NCBI GenBank assembly: GCA_903850425.1
Contig: CAINLR010000017.1
Location: 62,001 to 126,000 of the forward strand
DNA: 64,000 bases
Origin: an uncultured Verrucomicrobia subdivision 3 bacterium
GTDB lineage: Bacteria > Verrucomicrobiota > Verrucomicrobiia > Limisphaerales > UBA11358
Reading direction: 5' to 3'
A model generated the notes under the pieces. The model saw only the letters and a program-made list of their open reading frames with translations. It did not search any database and was not told the origin of the DNA. Made by a program: the position numbers and the translations under genes. This document shows, one piece after another, positions 53,577 through 63,484 of this stretch (positions within the stretch are counted from its first letter, which is position 1; every line of letters starts with the position of its first letter).

Positions 53577-56500
53577 TTAGTTCGGTGGAATGGTGACGGT
53601 GCCGGCATCAATGGTTTCCGCGACCTCGTGCTTGGTGTTGAAACGGACAACGTAGTAATGATACGCTGCACCAATGCTGACGGGCTGCTGGTCGCGAACG
53701 TAGAGGCTGTAGAACGGGGCGTGATTCCCGGAAGCTTGAAGAAAATATTGGATGCCCGACGCGATGAGCAGATCTGGAACGATGACGAGATTTGCGTATT
53801 TCTTCACGGTAGAAATAGGGAAAGACAGGAATGTAAAAGGTATGTGCTCAATTTCCGGCGACACTTGGAGCAATGCGCCGGACGCTTTTGGAAATGCCTC
53901 ATTGGTCATTTGCTGGCGATAAACCACGATGGGCAGAAGCGGCTCGCCATTCCGATCCGGCGAGGAAGAGTTGCGGCGGAAAGTCAACAGCCCCGGATCG
54001 TCCTGCGAATTTGCGTTGGTTGCTGAGGCGGCAAATCCGTTCGCCACAAATTCGAAGAAGTTGGTTGAGCCGACGGTCACAAAATTAGTCACGCCACCGT
54101 TGCCATTTAGACTGTTGGTGAGCCCGCTTAAAAAACCAATGCGGATGCCCACGGGATAGCGCGTATCAAGTGCGGTTACTGGATAATCTGTATAGTAGCG
54201 CAGGATCACCGCCGCCACGCGGTAATTGGTGCTGCCATTGTCATCATCGAAATGCGTGACCGATGGCAGTGGCCGCTCGGGCCACGGCACGGTCATGATG
54301 TTGGTGTTACTAATTTTCCAAGTGAATGTTTGCGGTTCGGAATTGGCGTAGGCTTTGTCCCGGTCGTCCACAGCGGCAACCGTGATGGTATAGGTGCCGC
54401 CGGCGGCAACATCCGCCGTAAGCGAGAATTGCGGGCCAGGGCCAAAATCCGGGCCGATAGGTGGAGTGAGTTGAGCCTCATCAAATATGAGGAATCGCAA
54501 TCTATTGGCGAGCAAACCGGCGAAGGTAGTTTTGGGATCGTAGGAAAGTAATCGAACCAGTCTTGAACCGGATAGTCCGCTGGGTTGGCCGCTACTATTC
54601 TGGTCGTCGCGATGGATCTTGATTTCGAAACGATGGACGCCGGCGACGGGACAAAACCAGTTCATCAAAACTTGCGGATGATTCGTATCGCCGATGGCTT
54701 TCAGTTCCGCGAGCACCGGGCGCGGCAAGGTGGCGGGCTTCGCATATTCGCAACCAAGGAGAGCGAGGGGACTGCCGTTGCCATGTTCATCCAACAACTG
54801 AACGTAGTAGCAGAGATGCGCCGCGCTTGGCGGCATGGTGTCATCGGGGATCACGATGGAACGACTTGGATTTGCCGAGTCAAATGTGATGTTGCCCTGC
54901 GCGACGAGCGAGGGCGGGCCGTCATCGGCGCGGCGGTATAGCCGATATTCGCGCGAGCGATAGGTGGGGCGAAAACGAACGATGATCGGCGCCACGGCTC
55001 CGTTGCCAGCACCGCGCGTGATGTGTTGATCGCAGCCAGCGCTGTTCGGCAAGTTGATGACGCAGCCACGATAGGTCTGCATCGGTCCGAGCAAGCACGA
55101 TGGATAGGAAACCCAGTAAGTGTTATTCGTATCCGGCCACGCCACGCCGACGTCGGTCCAAACAGAATTTGACAACACCTCGATCATGCGCGGATAGCCG
55201 GCGTATCCATCATTATTGAATTGCAGGCCAAGGGTGCCGTCGGGATACGGCGTCACCTTGCTCGCCTGCGTGCAAGTGTCAATGTTGCCATTCAACGCGT
55301 GCAGCAACGGGTCTGCCGAGTCCAACGCCGTCAGCAAAATTTCGCCACTGTAAAAAACAATCTCCTGTTGCGTGCCGGGAGCGACGGCTGTGGTGAAATA
55401 ATTTATCGCCGGTGACGAAACATTGTCGGAGTAGTCGCCGACGGTGCAGACGACCGGCACAACAGGGTTGTTTCCCACCGGCACGGCAACATCCACGGAA
55501 ACCGAGTCGCCGTCGGGCGGAAATTCCACTGGGCCGATAGCATTGCTGGAAGTGTCGGACACCAGGCTGAATTGCACCCAGGCGACCACAGGATCGCGCC
55601 GCTGACAGGTCAAGCGATAACTCCACATCGCGCCATTGGTGTTGGCGGGACGGCTGAGCGTGTTAAAATTTTGAAACATCACCACCGGCGTGCCGCAACT
55701 GCCGAGCACTTCGCCCGAGGCTGCTTGCGGCCCTTCGCGCTCGCGCAACACGCCCCACGCCGGCGCACTCTGCGGCGAGAACAACGGTCCACACATGGAC
55801 TGACTCACGGCGCGCACGGTAAACCAATAATTACTTACGCTCGGAGCCGTCGGCAGGTTGGTGCCGTTATCCACAAAAACATTCAGATTGGTGCCTGCAA
55901 GTTGCGCGACCACGCCGATGCGATGGTTGAGCGGCGTGGCATCACTCGTCAATGCCATGGTCGGATTATCCCAACGGTAGATCCAATAAGCCGTGACGTT
56001 GTCGTTGGTATCAATGTTTTGGGTCCAACTTAATTGCAGGCGCGGGACGTTGGTGGTTCCGCCATTGAAGGGAACGGCCTGCAAAATATTTTTTACCTTC
56101 AAACCAGTCGGCGCATCGGGCGGTAGATGTCGGCAAGCAGTTGCCAATGTGCCCGCAGAAACAAGGCCGTCTCGACCAAGCAAATCGCGGGCAGTGATAA
56201 AATAATAATACTGCGCGCCATCAACAAACATCGGCATGCCGAATTTGCGACCGTTGTCATCCACGAAGAAAAATGTGGAGGCGTCGGTGGGATCGTCAGG
56301 CGCGTTGGCCGCAAAATCTTTCGTCGCCATGACCGGCGCGTCATTCGCCAGCGTGGCGTTGGTATAAAGTTGCGCGAGCGTGGCCGGCGGCGTGACGTTG
56401 AAATTATTTTGCTCCGCCGTTGCTTTGTCCATGCGCCAGACATTGAAGCCGAAGTTGAGCAGCGCGAGGCGGCGCAATTCCGGCGGCGTTCCCCAGCGCA

Positions 56501-57215
56501 AATAAATTTTGATGCGCTCAGCGGGATTGTTCGTGCCGTCGCGAAATGACATTCCCGCCGATTGCAGTTGAAACGGATAACCGGGCGCGGGCAACACCAC
56601 CGGACTTCCGGGCACGACGGTGACGCGGCCGATAACATCGCCTGCACTTCCATCAGCGAGATTCACTTCACGAATTTCATAAGTTGTCACGGAACTGATG
56701 ACCTCGCTGAACGCCTGGCCGTCGCACAGCAAAATGCCGGGATGATTTCGCCCCAGAAAATCCAGCGTGTCGCGCAATCCTGGATCGGTGTTGGCCAGCT
56801 GCAGCGCGGTGGACATTTTTTGCGCGAGCGGCAGGCTAGCCGCACCGGGAATTTTTCGCAGCACCACGTTCAGCGCATTGCTCAACGAAGTCAGGTCGTC
56901 GCGCAACGCCACCGACTGATCAAGCAGTGGACTGATCTCGGCGGTAGACGTGTGCAAAACCATTTTACCACGCAACGTGAACGCGCCCGCGTTGGTGGCA
57001 AAACCAGTTTTTCCAAAAACAGCAAACTGCTTTCCGGCCAATAACGGCGGGGCTTCCGAACCGATCGCCAGATAGGACAGACTTTGCGCGTTGGTGTTTT
57101 GAATGGTCGTGCCGACGGCGAAGACAAGATTGCTCAACCCCGTTTGCGCGGACGCGGCGGCGCTGCCCGCGAGCCACGCGGCGGCCAGAACTGAAAATAT
57201 TTTTTTACGGTGCAT
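53577..57215 (-). CDS. Large secreted hypothetical protein with FN3-like modules, second gene of the operon
   Basis: 1212 residues, signal peptide ~1-24 (A-S-A-Q). The N-terminal region (~25-360) has a helical segment around residues 90-140 (D-D-L-T-S-L-S-N-A-L-N) amid beta-rich sequence. From ~363 there are fibronectin III-like modules (P-P-D-A-P-T-G-L-K-V then L-Q-L-S-W-T-Q, and Y-W-I-Y-R-W). Later parts repeat the pattern Y-R-L-Y-R-R and hold several Cys pairs. There is no recognisable enzyme. Its ATG overlaps the TGA of the 2089-residue gene by one base. It lacks the F-F-R-L-type ending found in its neighbour. Confidence 0.8.
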   Translation of the reverse strand: MHRKKIFSVLAAAWLAGSAAASAQTGLSNLVFAVGTTIQNTNAQSLSYLAIGSEAPPLLAGKQFAVFGKTGFATNAGAFTLRGKMVLHTSTAEISPLLDQSVALRDDLTSLSNALNVVLRKIPGAASLPLAQKMSTALQLANTDPGLRDTLDFLGRNHPGILLCDGQAFSEVISSVTTYEIREVNLADGSAGDVIGRVTVVPGSPVVLPAPGYPFQLQSAGMSFRDGTNNPAERIKIYLRWGTPPELRRLALLNFGFNVWRMDKATAEQNNFNVTPPATLAQLYTNATLANDAPVMATKDFAANAPDDPTDASTFFFVDDNGRKFGMPMFVDGAQYYYFITARDLLGRDGLVSAGTLATACRHLPPDAPTGLKVKNILQAVPFNGGTTNVPRLQLSWTQNIDTNDNVTAYWIYRWDNPTMALTSDATPLNHRIGVVAQLAGTNLNVFVDNGTNLPTAPSVSNYWFTVRAVSQSMCGPLFSPQSAPAWGVLREREGPQAASGEVLGSCGTPVVMFQNFNTLSRPANTNGAMWSYRLTCQRRDPVVAWVQFSLVSDTSSNAIGPVEFPPDGDSVSVDVAVPVGNNPVVPVVCTVGDYSDNVSSPAINYFTTAVAPGTQQEIVFYSGEILLTALDSADPLLHALNGNIDTCTQASKVTPYPDGTLGLQFNNDGYAGYPRMIEVLSNSVWTDVGVAWPDTNNTYWVSYPSCLLGPMQTYRGCVINLPNSAGCDQHITRGAGNGAVAPIIVRFRPTYRSREYRLYRRADDGPPSLVAQGNITFDSANPSRSIVIPDDTMPPSAAHLCYYVQLLDEHGNGSPLALLGCEYAKPATLPRPVLAELKAIGDTNHPQVLMNWFCPVAGVHRFEIKIHRDDQNSSGQPSGLSGSRLVRLLSYDPKTTFAGLLANRLRFLIFDEAQLTPPIGPDFGPGPQFSLTADVAAGGTYTITVAAVDDRDKAYANSEPQTFTWKISNTNIMTVPWPERPLPSVTHFDDDNGSTNYRVAAVILRYYTDYPVTALDTRYPVGIRIGFLSGLTNSLNGNGGVTNFVTVGSTNFFEFVANGFAASATNANSQDDPGLLTFRRNSSSPDRNGEPLLPIVVYRQQMTNEAFPKASGALLQVSPEIEHIPFTFLSFPISTVKKYANLVIVPDLLIASGIQYFLQASGNHAPFYSLYVRDQQPVSIGAAYHYYVVRFNTKHEVAETIDAGTVTIPPN

Positions 57216-60200
57216 CAGTAGTCGAGGTAGTAGTCAACGCCGCCTTCCTTCAAGATGCCTTTGATGGTGATCGTCTCACATTTCTTGACGGAGAAAGGAT
57301 CTATGCCGACCTCGGCGCAGGCATCACCCGAGCCGGTCAATTCCAAATGAAAGCCGGCCGCATCCTTGGTCACAACCCCAGTGAGCGACTGGCCGAAACT
57401 GCCGCTGACGAGGCAGAGCAGGGAGAAGTCAATCTCGCGCCGCTCCCAATGGCCGAAGTTCGCGGACGACGGCCCGCCGAGAAAAAAATTCACGAACGTA
57501 ATGCGCGCGTCGGCGTTGAGCAGACAACTGGAATGCCCGAACAGCAAATCGGACAGGGAAATGCCGCCGCCAATCTTGGTGTAAAAGCCGCGGAACCCGG
57601 AAAGGTCGCCGATGATCGCCGGGGCGTTCGTGTCCACAAATAAAATTGGATCGAGCGAACAGGACTGGCCGCCGAAAATTCCCGCGTTGAGATTGAGCGG
57701 GATCGGTCCGATGAAAATGACAACCGAGGCGGCACCGGCATAATAATTATCGTAGTTGCCGATGGCAAAGGTCGCGCCCAATTTTCGCAGCGAGAAACCT
57801 TCAAAGTCCGCCTTGCCTTCCAGCTCCATCAAGCCGCCGACGCCCGTGGGCACGCCGCGATCCATCGTCCAGCGCGCATTCGCGGTCAGCGTGATGCCAG
57901 TGGTTTTCACGCCCGGCCAGTCGAGCGGCACTTTGTTGGCGCCGAGAATAATTTCTGCGGCCGAATCGCCGCCCGGCGAACACGCGAGCGCGCCGGATTG
58001 CGAATCCATGCTTTTGATTTCGATATAGGCGTTGTAACGCATCGCGTCGGGCATTTTGATTTCCAAGTCCGCATCGAGATGGATCATTTCCAACGTGTCG
58101 CCATTGAACTTCGGCTGGCCGCGCAGCTTGGCGGTGGCAAGTGTTTTCTGCAACTGCCCGATGCCCTTCATCGTCGAATAGACTTTATCGCCCGTGCCCG
58201 CGATGTAATCTTCAATTGCCGAGCGCACGACGCGGTTGATCTTGTCCGTCAGCAAACACAACAACTGGTTCAGCACAAAATCGTCGTCGCCGAGAAACTG
58301 CTTAAACTTCGTTTGATAATCGCCGGTCAATTGCGAGTGGAGAAACGCATCTTTCAAACGATTGCGCATATTGGTGCGCGCCGCCGCCGGGTTCGCGGTG
58401 AAATAATCCCCCGCCGCCGTCAGTTGCCCGGCGAGCGAGTTCGACACGTTCAGAAACGCCTGCTGCTCAAACAAAGAGATGTTCGCCGTTTCATTCGTGA
58501 TGCTGTTCAGCGCGTCCACAATCGGGCCGGTGGCGGAACTGATGGCGTTGTGCGCGTCCGCTAATTGCGATTGCAAATCTTTCAAGTCGCTTTCCACCGA
58601 ATCAAAATCCGATTCATAATCGGCGAGCTGGTCGTTGATAAAACCATCGAGATCACCCGCCTGATCTTCGGTGACGGTTTGCAAGATGTCCGGCTGCTGT
58701 TCCATCAATTTTTCGACGATGCTACGAACGACATGACGGTTGCCGCTCGAATCTTTTTCCATGATGCGCAACAGCAACGCCACCGTGTTCGTCACATCGG
58801 TAAAGGTCCCGTCAATTTTCCCAATGACACTGTTGATGTCATTCGCTGTGCCATTGATTTTGCGGATGGCCGTCAGAAATTGCGCGTTGGCGTTGTTGAA
58901 CGTCACTTGCAGATTCGTCAATACCGACGCGGGATTATTCGTTTGCAACGCGACGAGGTTCGCGACGAGGTTGCTGGAAACGTCGCCGAGCGCGCCGTCC
59001 AAAATCGAACCAAAAAATCCGCTAGGGTCCGGGTTCAATACGCCTTGCACACTTTGCAAACCTTTGGTGATGCCGGTGGCGTCGGCCGCGCCGTGCAGCT
59101 CCTGGAAAATCGCGTTGGAAATGGAATTGAACGGCCCATCCACCGTCTCGTTGATGAAATCCAGTTGCTTGATGTGCGGCAGCGCTAGATTCAAATCCTG
59201 GTTGAAATCAAAATCCACCTTGCTCGCAGAAAGCTCTTTCAACTTGCTGCCCACATCGAGAATCGGCAGCGACAGAGTGCCAGAATTAAAACCTGAAAAC
59301 CGACGCAACACCGGACTCCACGACAGTGGATAATCGAAGAATGCGATATTCTTCCAGTTACATTGGGCGCGCGGATGATACATTTCCGTGCTGGAGTTGA
59401 GATAATTGGAAAGCGTGATGCCGCGCGGCCAACCGTCGCCGTTCGTGTCGAATTTAGCGGTGTTAAAATAATTTTGACCACCGACGGTCCATCCACGATC
59501 CGGCGGAACGCCGCCTTTATCCAGCAGCCAGCCGCCGGCGATGGCGATGTAGGCGTCGTTGTAATTGGTGCCCTTCGGCGTGACTTGCAGCTGCGCTTTA
59601 AAATCCTGAAAGAACGGCACGCGAATTCTACCAGCGATGTTGAAGAACCCCGCGTCAGGATGAAACGGCGTTTCCCAATTATTAAAGTAACCTTCGCTGC
59701 CAACGGAAACGACATATCGATTTGTTTCCGAACCTTGCAGCGAAAGTGTATGCGGCAATGGAAAGCGCGAATCCGTGCCGAGCACATTGTCGGCTACGGT
59801 GGAAAGATTTCCGTTGGTGCGGAAACCAAGTGTGCCGTGCATCGCGTTCGTAATGAATGGCAGGCTCAATTCAACACCGAGCACGAGCGTGCGATCCGCC
59901 GTGCTGCATTGCTCGGTCGCCTTGGGTTTGAATTGGATGCTTTGCGGCGTGAAATTTGCATTCCAATAATTCAGATGTTTGATGCCCGTGCCCGCAGGCA
60001 ATTGCGCCGAACCGAGCCCGCCGCTGCAAACAAATTTTATCCGCTCGAAACCAATTGAGAAGCCCGCCGGCTGATCGGGAAATTTGATGCCGCCATCGGT
60101 GCGCGACTCCCAATTATCACTGTCGAGATACGACAGGCCGTAGGTGGAGAAGTTGAAGGCGTAACCATACAGCGCAAAATTTGTCGGGAAACTCGCCGCC

Positions 60201-63200
60201 TCCAAGATGCCGCTCACGCCGCCGTTGCGAGCGTAGAATTTGGCGCGAGAAGTCAGCGGATAGGGACCGGTCGGCACATTCGCGAGGTAACTGCTCGCCT
60301 GCACGGGCGCACGGAGATTCAGACCGGAGTAATTGGCAAAACCATCCAAGTAACTATTCATGCCGTAGCGTTCGAGATAATTTGGATTCGAGTCGTCGCC
60401 CCAGCCGGTGAATAACATGACGACGGCGCGCTGCGAATTAGCCAATGTGGTCTGATCGCCGCGCAGAAAATTTCCCGCCATTTCGTAAACGCCATTCGTC
60501 ACGAACGAAGTTTGTTGCGCAAAAATTCCGCTGCCGTTGTAACCCCACCTGAGTTGCACGCCCGTCTCGCCATGCGCGTTCGATGGCGATGAAACCGGAC
60601 CGTAGCCGAGTAAACCGCCGTCGGGCGTGAAGGCCAGTTGACCGCCGGGCGGAGCCAAGTTGACTAATTGCAATCCCGCGGTTGCGCCGCTGCAATTGGT
60701 ATCGGCACAATCGCCCGAGTAAAGCAGCGGCACCGTGGTTCCGCTCAATGCCAGCGAGCTGTTGCTCGTCACCAGACTATTTTCCAGCGTGAACAAGCCG
60801 GCGCTCGTTTGGATTTCGCTACCAGGTTGATTGTCGGTGTATGGAAAGTGCGGCCGCAGTTCGGGCGGTTGCAAGTTGATGCCGCCGTTCACTTGCGCAA
60901 AACCATTTGCGTCCGCCGTCACGATGAACCCCGGCGATGGGGAGGTTTGCGCGCCGCGAAAATACGCGTCGTTAGAAATGCGCTTGGCAGTGTTCGTGTC
61001 CGCCAAGAAAAATTGGTTCGCGGTCAAAACATCGTCTTCAAACTGGCGGACGAATTGAATTCCGGCTCCCGGCAAGACAAGCTGTCCGTCATAAACGCGC
61101 CAGGAAAAAGCCGTGGTCGTGATCCAGCACGGCAAGGTTTCGGCACTGAACGTCAGCGGAACTGCGGGTTGCACCAGCACGTTCGTCTGCGGGCGCAGCG
61201 ACGCATCAAGCAAGGCTAAAAACGGAAGCGTGTTGACCGTGAGCCGGGTGCCAGGCGTGTTCTGGCGAACGCTGAAACCGATGGGCAGGTTCAAAGTCAA
61301 AATGGCCGAGGCCCCGTTGGTTCCGAGCGAAATGGCAGTGCGTTGAAACGAAATATTTTGAATGGTGTCCGTGTCGTTCGCCGAACCGGTCGCATTGACA
61401 CTGCCGCTTTTTAAGGTGCAGTCGCCGTTGACGGCGAGCGAAACCGGTAGGGTTGTGCCGTTGCCAAAAGTGTAACTGGTTCCGGGAATGAATCCGGCGT
61501 TGGCGCTGATGGCAAGCGAGCAATCCAGATGATCGCCAGCGACGATGTTGGTGACAACGGGCGTGGAATCAAGGTTGGTGAACAAGGTCAGCAGCGGGCC
61601 GCAAAAAAGGTTCCCATCAAAATGCAGCAAGCGAATCGGCCCGCTGCTGTTGGTGAAATCGCCGGTGAACGCGCCGCCGTTTTCGTTGTGCGACAGCACC
61701 GCGCTGAACTGATGCAGGTTGTTGATGGAATCCAACTGCACGCCATTTGGCTCCGCCGATAAAGTGTTCGTTGAACTCAGCCAGCCGTTCGCCGCGCCCG
61801 CGATGCGGCCACTCGCGGCGAGATAGGAGCCGATGGTGGTGGTGAAACCATCTTCACTTTGCTTCAGCGGAATGTCAGTAGCGCCGGGCGAGGTCTGCAA
61901 ACCATAGTCCAGCAAGGTTGCAACCGTTTCAGCCGCCGGTGCCGTGCCGTAATCGTAAAATCTTGTGAGCGTGACGCTGGCATTTGCGGTGAAGGCCGAC
62001 TGCGCGAGACTGCCGGCGATGGCGAACGGGCGATTCAAGTTGGCGCTGTTGAGTGCGGCCAGCAGATGCGTTGAACCGTCGCCGAGATAGGCGGTGGAAT
62101 TCGTCCACGAGACGCCGCCTGAAAGCGCGCCGGTATGCGCGTTGGTTGTTGAGTCGAAAGTTTTGGTGCCGACGCCCTCATCCAATTTCCAATAGCCAAC
62201 GAGATTCGCTTCGTTGCCAAGGTGCGGCAGATTTTTTTGCGCCGCAATTTCAGCACCGGTCAACGCGCGGCTCCATAACATGACTTCGTCCACGTCGCCG
62301 ATCAGCGGATAACCGTTGGGCAGCGCGCCGAGCGTCACCGGCGCAGTCGAGGTCATGGGTCCGGCCGGACCGGCCCAATTGCTCGAAACCATGAGGCTGC
62401 CATCGAGAAAAATTTTTCCACCGGTAGCGTCCACAACCAACGCGGCGTGATGCCAGCCGCCGTCCGCAACGAGCGGACTGGCCGTGCCTTCCATCGCAAA
62501 ATTATTGTGGATACCGATGTCGCCGTTGCGATAAAAAAAACCGCGCAACTGGCCGCTTTGCACGACCAGCGCCCAGCCGTTGAAACTGGAATCGATGTAT
62601 TTGGCGGCGATGAGCTGGAGGCCGGCGAAGTTAGTCGGCGTGCGAAACCAAGCGGTGGCGGTGAACGGATAAGGGTTCAAGTCCGGCGCGTTGGTGATGG
62701 TGACAATGCCGGTGGTGCCCGCGAACTTCACACAGTTGGTCGCGACCATGCTCAAATCCAGCGGCGCGCCCGATGGCACCCAAGTCGGTGAGTTGAGCAG
62801 CGTGGCGATGAAACCGTGATTGCTGGAATCAGCCGCCGTCACCGAGCCGGCGCCGTCGTTGAATTTCCAGTAGCCGAGCAAACCATCTTCGCCGCCGCGC
62901 AACTGGCGATGCTTGAGATAATTGACTTCGCTGCTTGTCAGTCCGCGAGACCATAAAGTCACTTCGTCCAAATCACCCTTCAGCCAATAGGCACCGGTGG
63001 ATAAGCCACCGAAGGTCAGCGGCACCGAGGTGGTCATTGCGCCAGCGATCCCGTGCCAGTTTGTGGAAACCACGAGGTTGCCATCGAGAAAAAGTTTTCC
63101 GCCGGTGAAGTCCACGGACAACGCGGCATGATGCCAGAGGCCGTCCACGATACTGGTTCCCGAATACGCATCAATCGCCCAGGTGTTTTGGTCGCGATAG

Positions 63201-63484
63201 AAATAACCGTGCAGCTGGCCGTTTTGCACCACCATCGCCCAACCGTTGTAGGTGCTGTCACCGTATTTGGCGACGATGACTTGGACGCCGCCGTTATTGG
63301 TCTCACAACGGAACCAAGCCGTTACCGTCATGGGATAAGTGTCAAGTGCTGGGTTGTTCAGAACACTCGCAGAGCTGCCCGCGCCGTTGAAGCGCAAGGC
63401 CGTGCCTGGCAGCGCCAACGCAGAAGATGCCATTCCCCAGCATAACCACAGCCAACCGAGGCGGCGAAATACGATCAGGTTCAT
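57215..63484 (-). CDS. Giant secreted LamG protein with a helical central domain, first gene of the operon
   Basis: 2089 residues with a signal peptide (~1-24, A-L-A). Two tandem LamG/concanavalin-like domains (~25-215 and ~245-455) share the same opening (A-L-R-F-N-G / C-V-K-F-A-G), G-L-L-G-Y-W-K-F-N-D-G-A-G and D-E-V-(T/M)-L-W-S-R-(G/A)-L-T. A long beta-rich region (~460-1410) follows. Next is a helix-rich, coiled-coil-like section (~1415-1780) full of Asp, Leu, Gln and Asn (S-D-L-K-D-L-Q-S-Q-L-A-D-A-H-N). The beta-rich C-terminus (~1780-2089) has a Gly-rich segment and ends D-Y-Y-L-D-Y. I do not recognise the central or C-terminal domains. The start codon opens a good signal peptide and there is a 500-bp gap upstream. 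Confidence 0.85.
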   Translation of the reverse strand: MNLIVFRRLGWLWLCWGMASSALALPGTALRFNGAGSSASVLNNPALDTYPMTVTAWFRCETNNGGVQVIVAKYGDSTYNGWAMVVQNGQLHGYFYRDQNTWAIDAYSGTSIVDGLWHHAALSVDFTGGKLFLDGNLVVSTNWHGIAGAMTTSVPLTFGGLSTGAYWLKGDLDEVTLWSRGLTSSEVNYLKHRQLRGGEDGLLGYWKFNDGAGSVTAADSSNHGFIATLLNSPTWVPSGAPLDLSMVATNCVKFAGTTGIVTITNAPDLNPYPFTATAWFRTPTNFAGLQLIAAKYIDSSFNGWALVVQSGQLRGFFYRNGDIGIHNNFAMEGTASPLVADGGWHHAALVVDATGGKIFLDGSLMVSSNWAGPAGPMTSTAPVTLGALPNGYPLIGDVDEVMLWSRALTGAEIAAQKNLPHLGNEANLVGYWKLDEGVGTKTFDSTTNAHTGALSGGVSWTNSTAYLGDGSTHLLAALNSANLNRPFAIAGSLAQSAFTANASVTLTRFYDYGTAPAAETVATLLDYGLQTSPGATDIPLKQSEDGFTTTIGSYLAASGRIAGAANGWLSSTNTLSAEPNGVQLDSINNLHQFSAVLSHNENGGAFTGDFTNSSGPIRLLHFDGNLFCGPLLTLFTNLDSTPVVTNIVAGDHLDCSLAISANAGFIPGTSYTFGNGTTLPVSLAVNGDCTLKSGSVNATGSANDTDTIQNISFQRTAISLGTNGASAILTLNLPIGFSVRQNTPGTRLTVNTLPFLALLDASLRPQTNVLVQPAVPLTFSAETLPCWITTTAFSWRVYDGQLVLPGAGIQFVRQFEDDVLTANQFFLADTNTAKRISNDAYFRGAQTSPSPGFIVTADANGFAQVNGGINLQPPELRPHFPYTDNQPGSEIQTSAGLFTLENSLVTSNSSLALSGTTVPLLYSGDCADTNCSGATAGLQLVNLAPPGGQLAFTPDGGLLGYGPVSSPSNAHGETGVQLRWGYNGSGIFAQQTSFVTNGVYEMAGNFLRGDQTTLANSQRAVVMLFTGWGDDSNPNYLERYGMNSYLDGFANYSGLNLRAPVQASSYLANVPTGPYPLTSRAKFYARNGGVSGILEAASFPTNFALYGYAFNFSTYGLSYLDSDNWESRTDGGIKFPDQPAGFSIGFERIKFVCSGGLGSAQLPAGTGIKHLNYWNANFTPQSIQFKPKATEQCSTADRTLVLGVELSLPFITNAMHGTLGFRTNGNLSTVADNVLGTDSRFPLPHTLSLQGSETNRYVVSVGSEGYFNNWETPFHPDAGFFNIAGRIRVPFFQDFKAQLQVTPKGTNYNDAYIAIAGGWLLDKGGVPPDRGWTVGGQNYFNTAKFDTNGDGWPRGITLSNYLNSSTEMYHPRAQCNWKNIAFFDYPLSWSPVLRRFSGFNSGTLSLPILDVGSKLKELSASKVDFDFNQDLNLALPHIKQLDFINETVDGPFNSISNAIFQELHGAADATGITKGLQSVQGVLNPDPSGFFGSILDGALGDVSSNLVANLVALQTNNPASVLTNLQVTFNNANAQFLTAIRKINGTANDINSVIGKIDGTFTDVTNTVALLLRIMEKDSSGNRHVVRSIVEKLMEQQPDILQTVTEDQAGDLDGFINDQLADYESDFDSVESDLKDLQSQLADAHNAISSATGPIVDALNSITNETANISLFEQQAFLNVSNSLAGQLTAAGDYFTANPAAARTNMRNRLKDAFLHSQLTGDYQTKFKQFLGDDDFVLNQLLCLLTDKINRVVRSAIEDYIAGTGDKVYSTMKGIGQLQKTLATAKLRGQPKFNGDTLEMIHLDADLEIKMPDAMRYNAYIEIKSMDSQSGALACSPGGDSAAEIILGANKVPLDWPGVKTTGITLTANARWTMDRGVPTGVGGLMELEGKADFEGFSLRKLGATFAIGNYDNYYAGAASVVIFIGPIPLNLNAGIFGGQSCSLDPILFVDTNAPAIIGDLSGFRGFYTKIGGGISLSDLLFGHSSCLLNADARITFVNFFLGGPSSANFGHWERREIDFSLLCLVSGSFGQSLTGVVTKDAAGFHLELTGSGDACAEVGIDPFSVKKCETITIKGILKEGGVDYYLDY

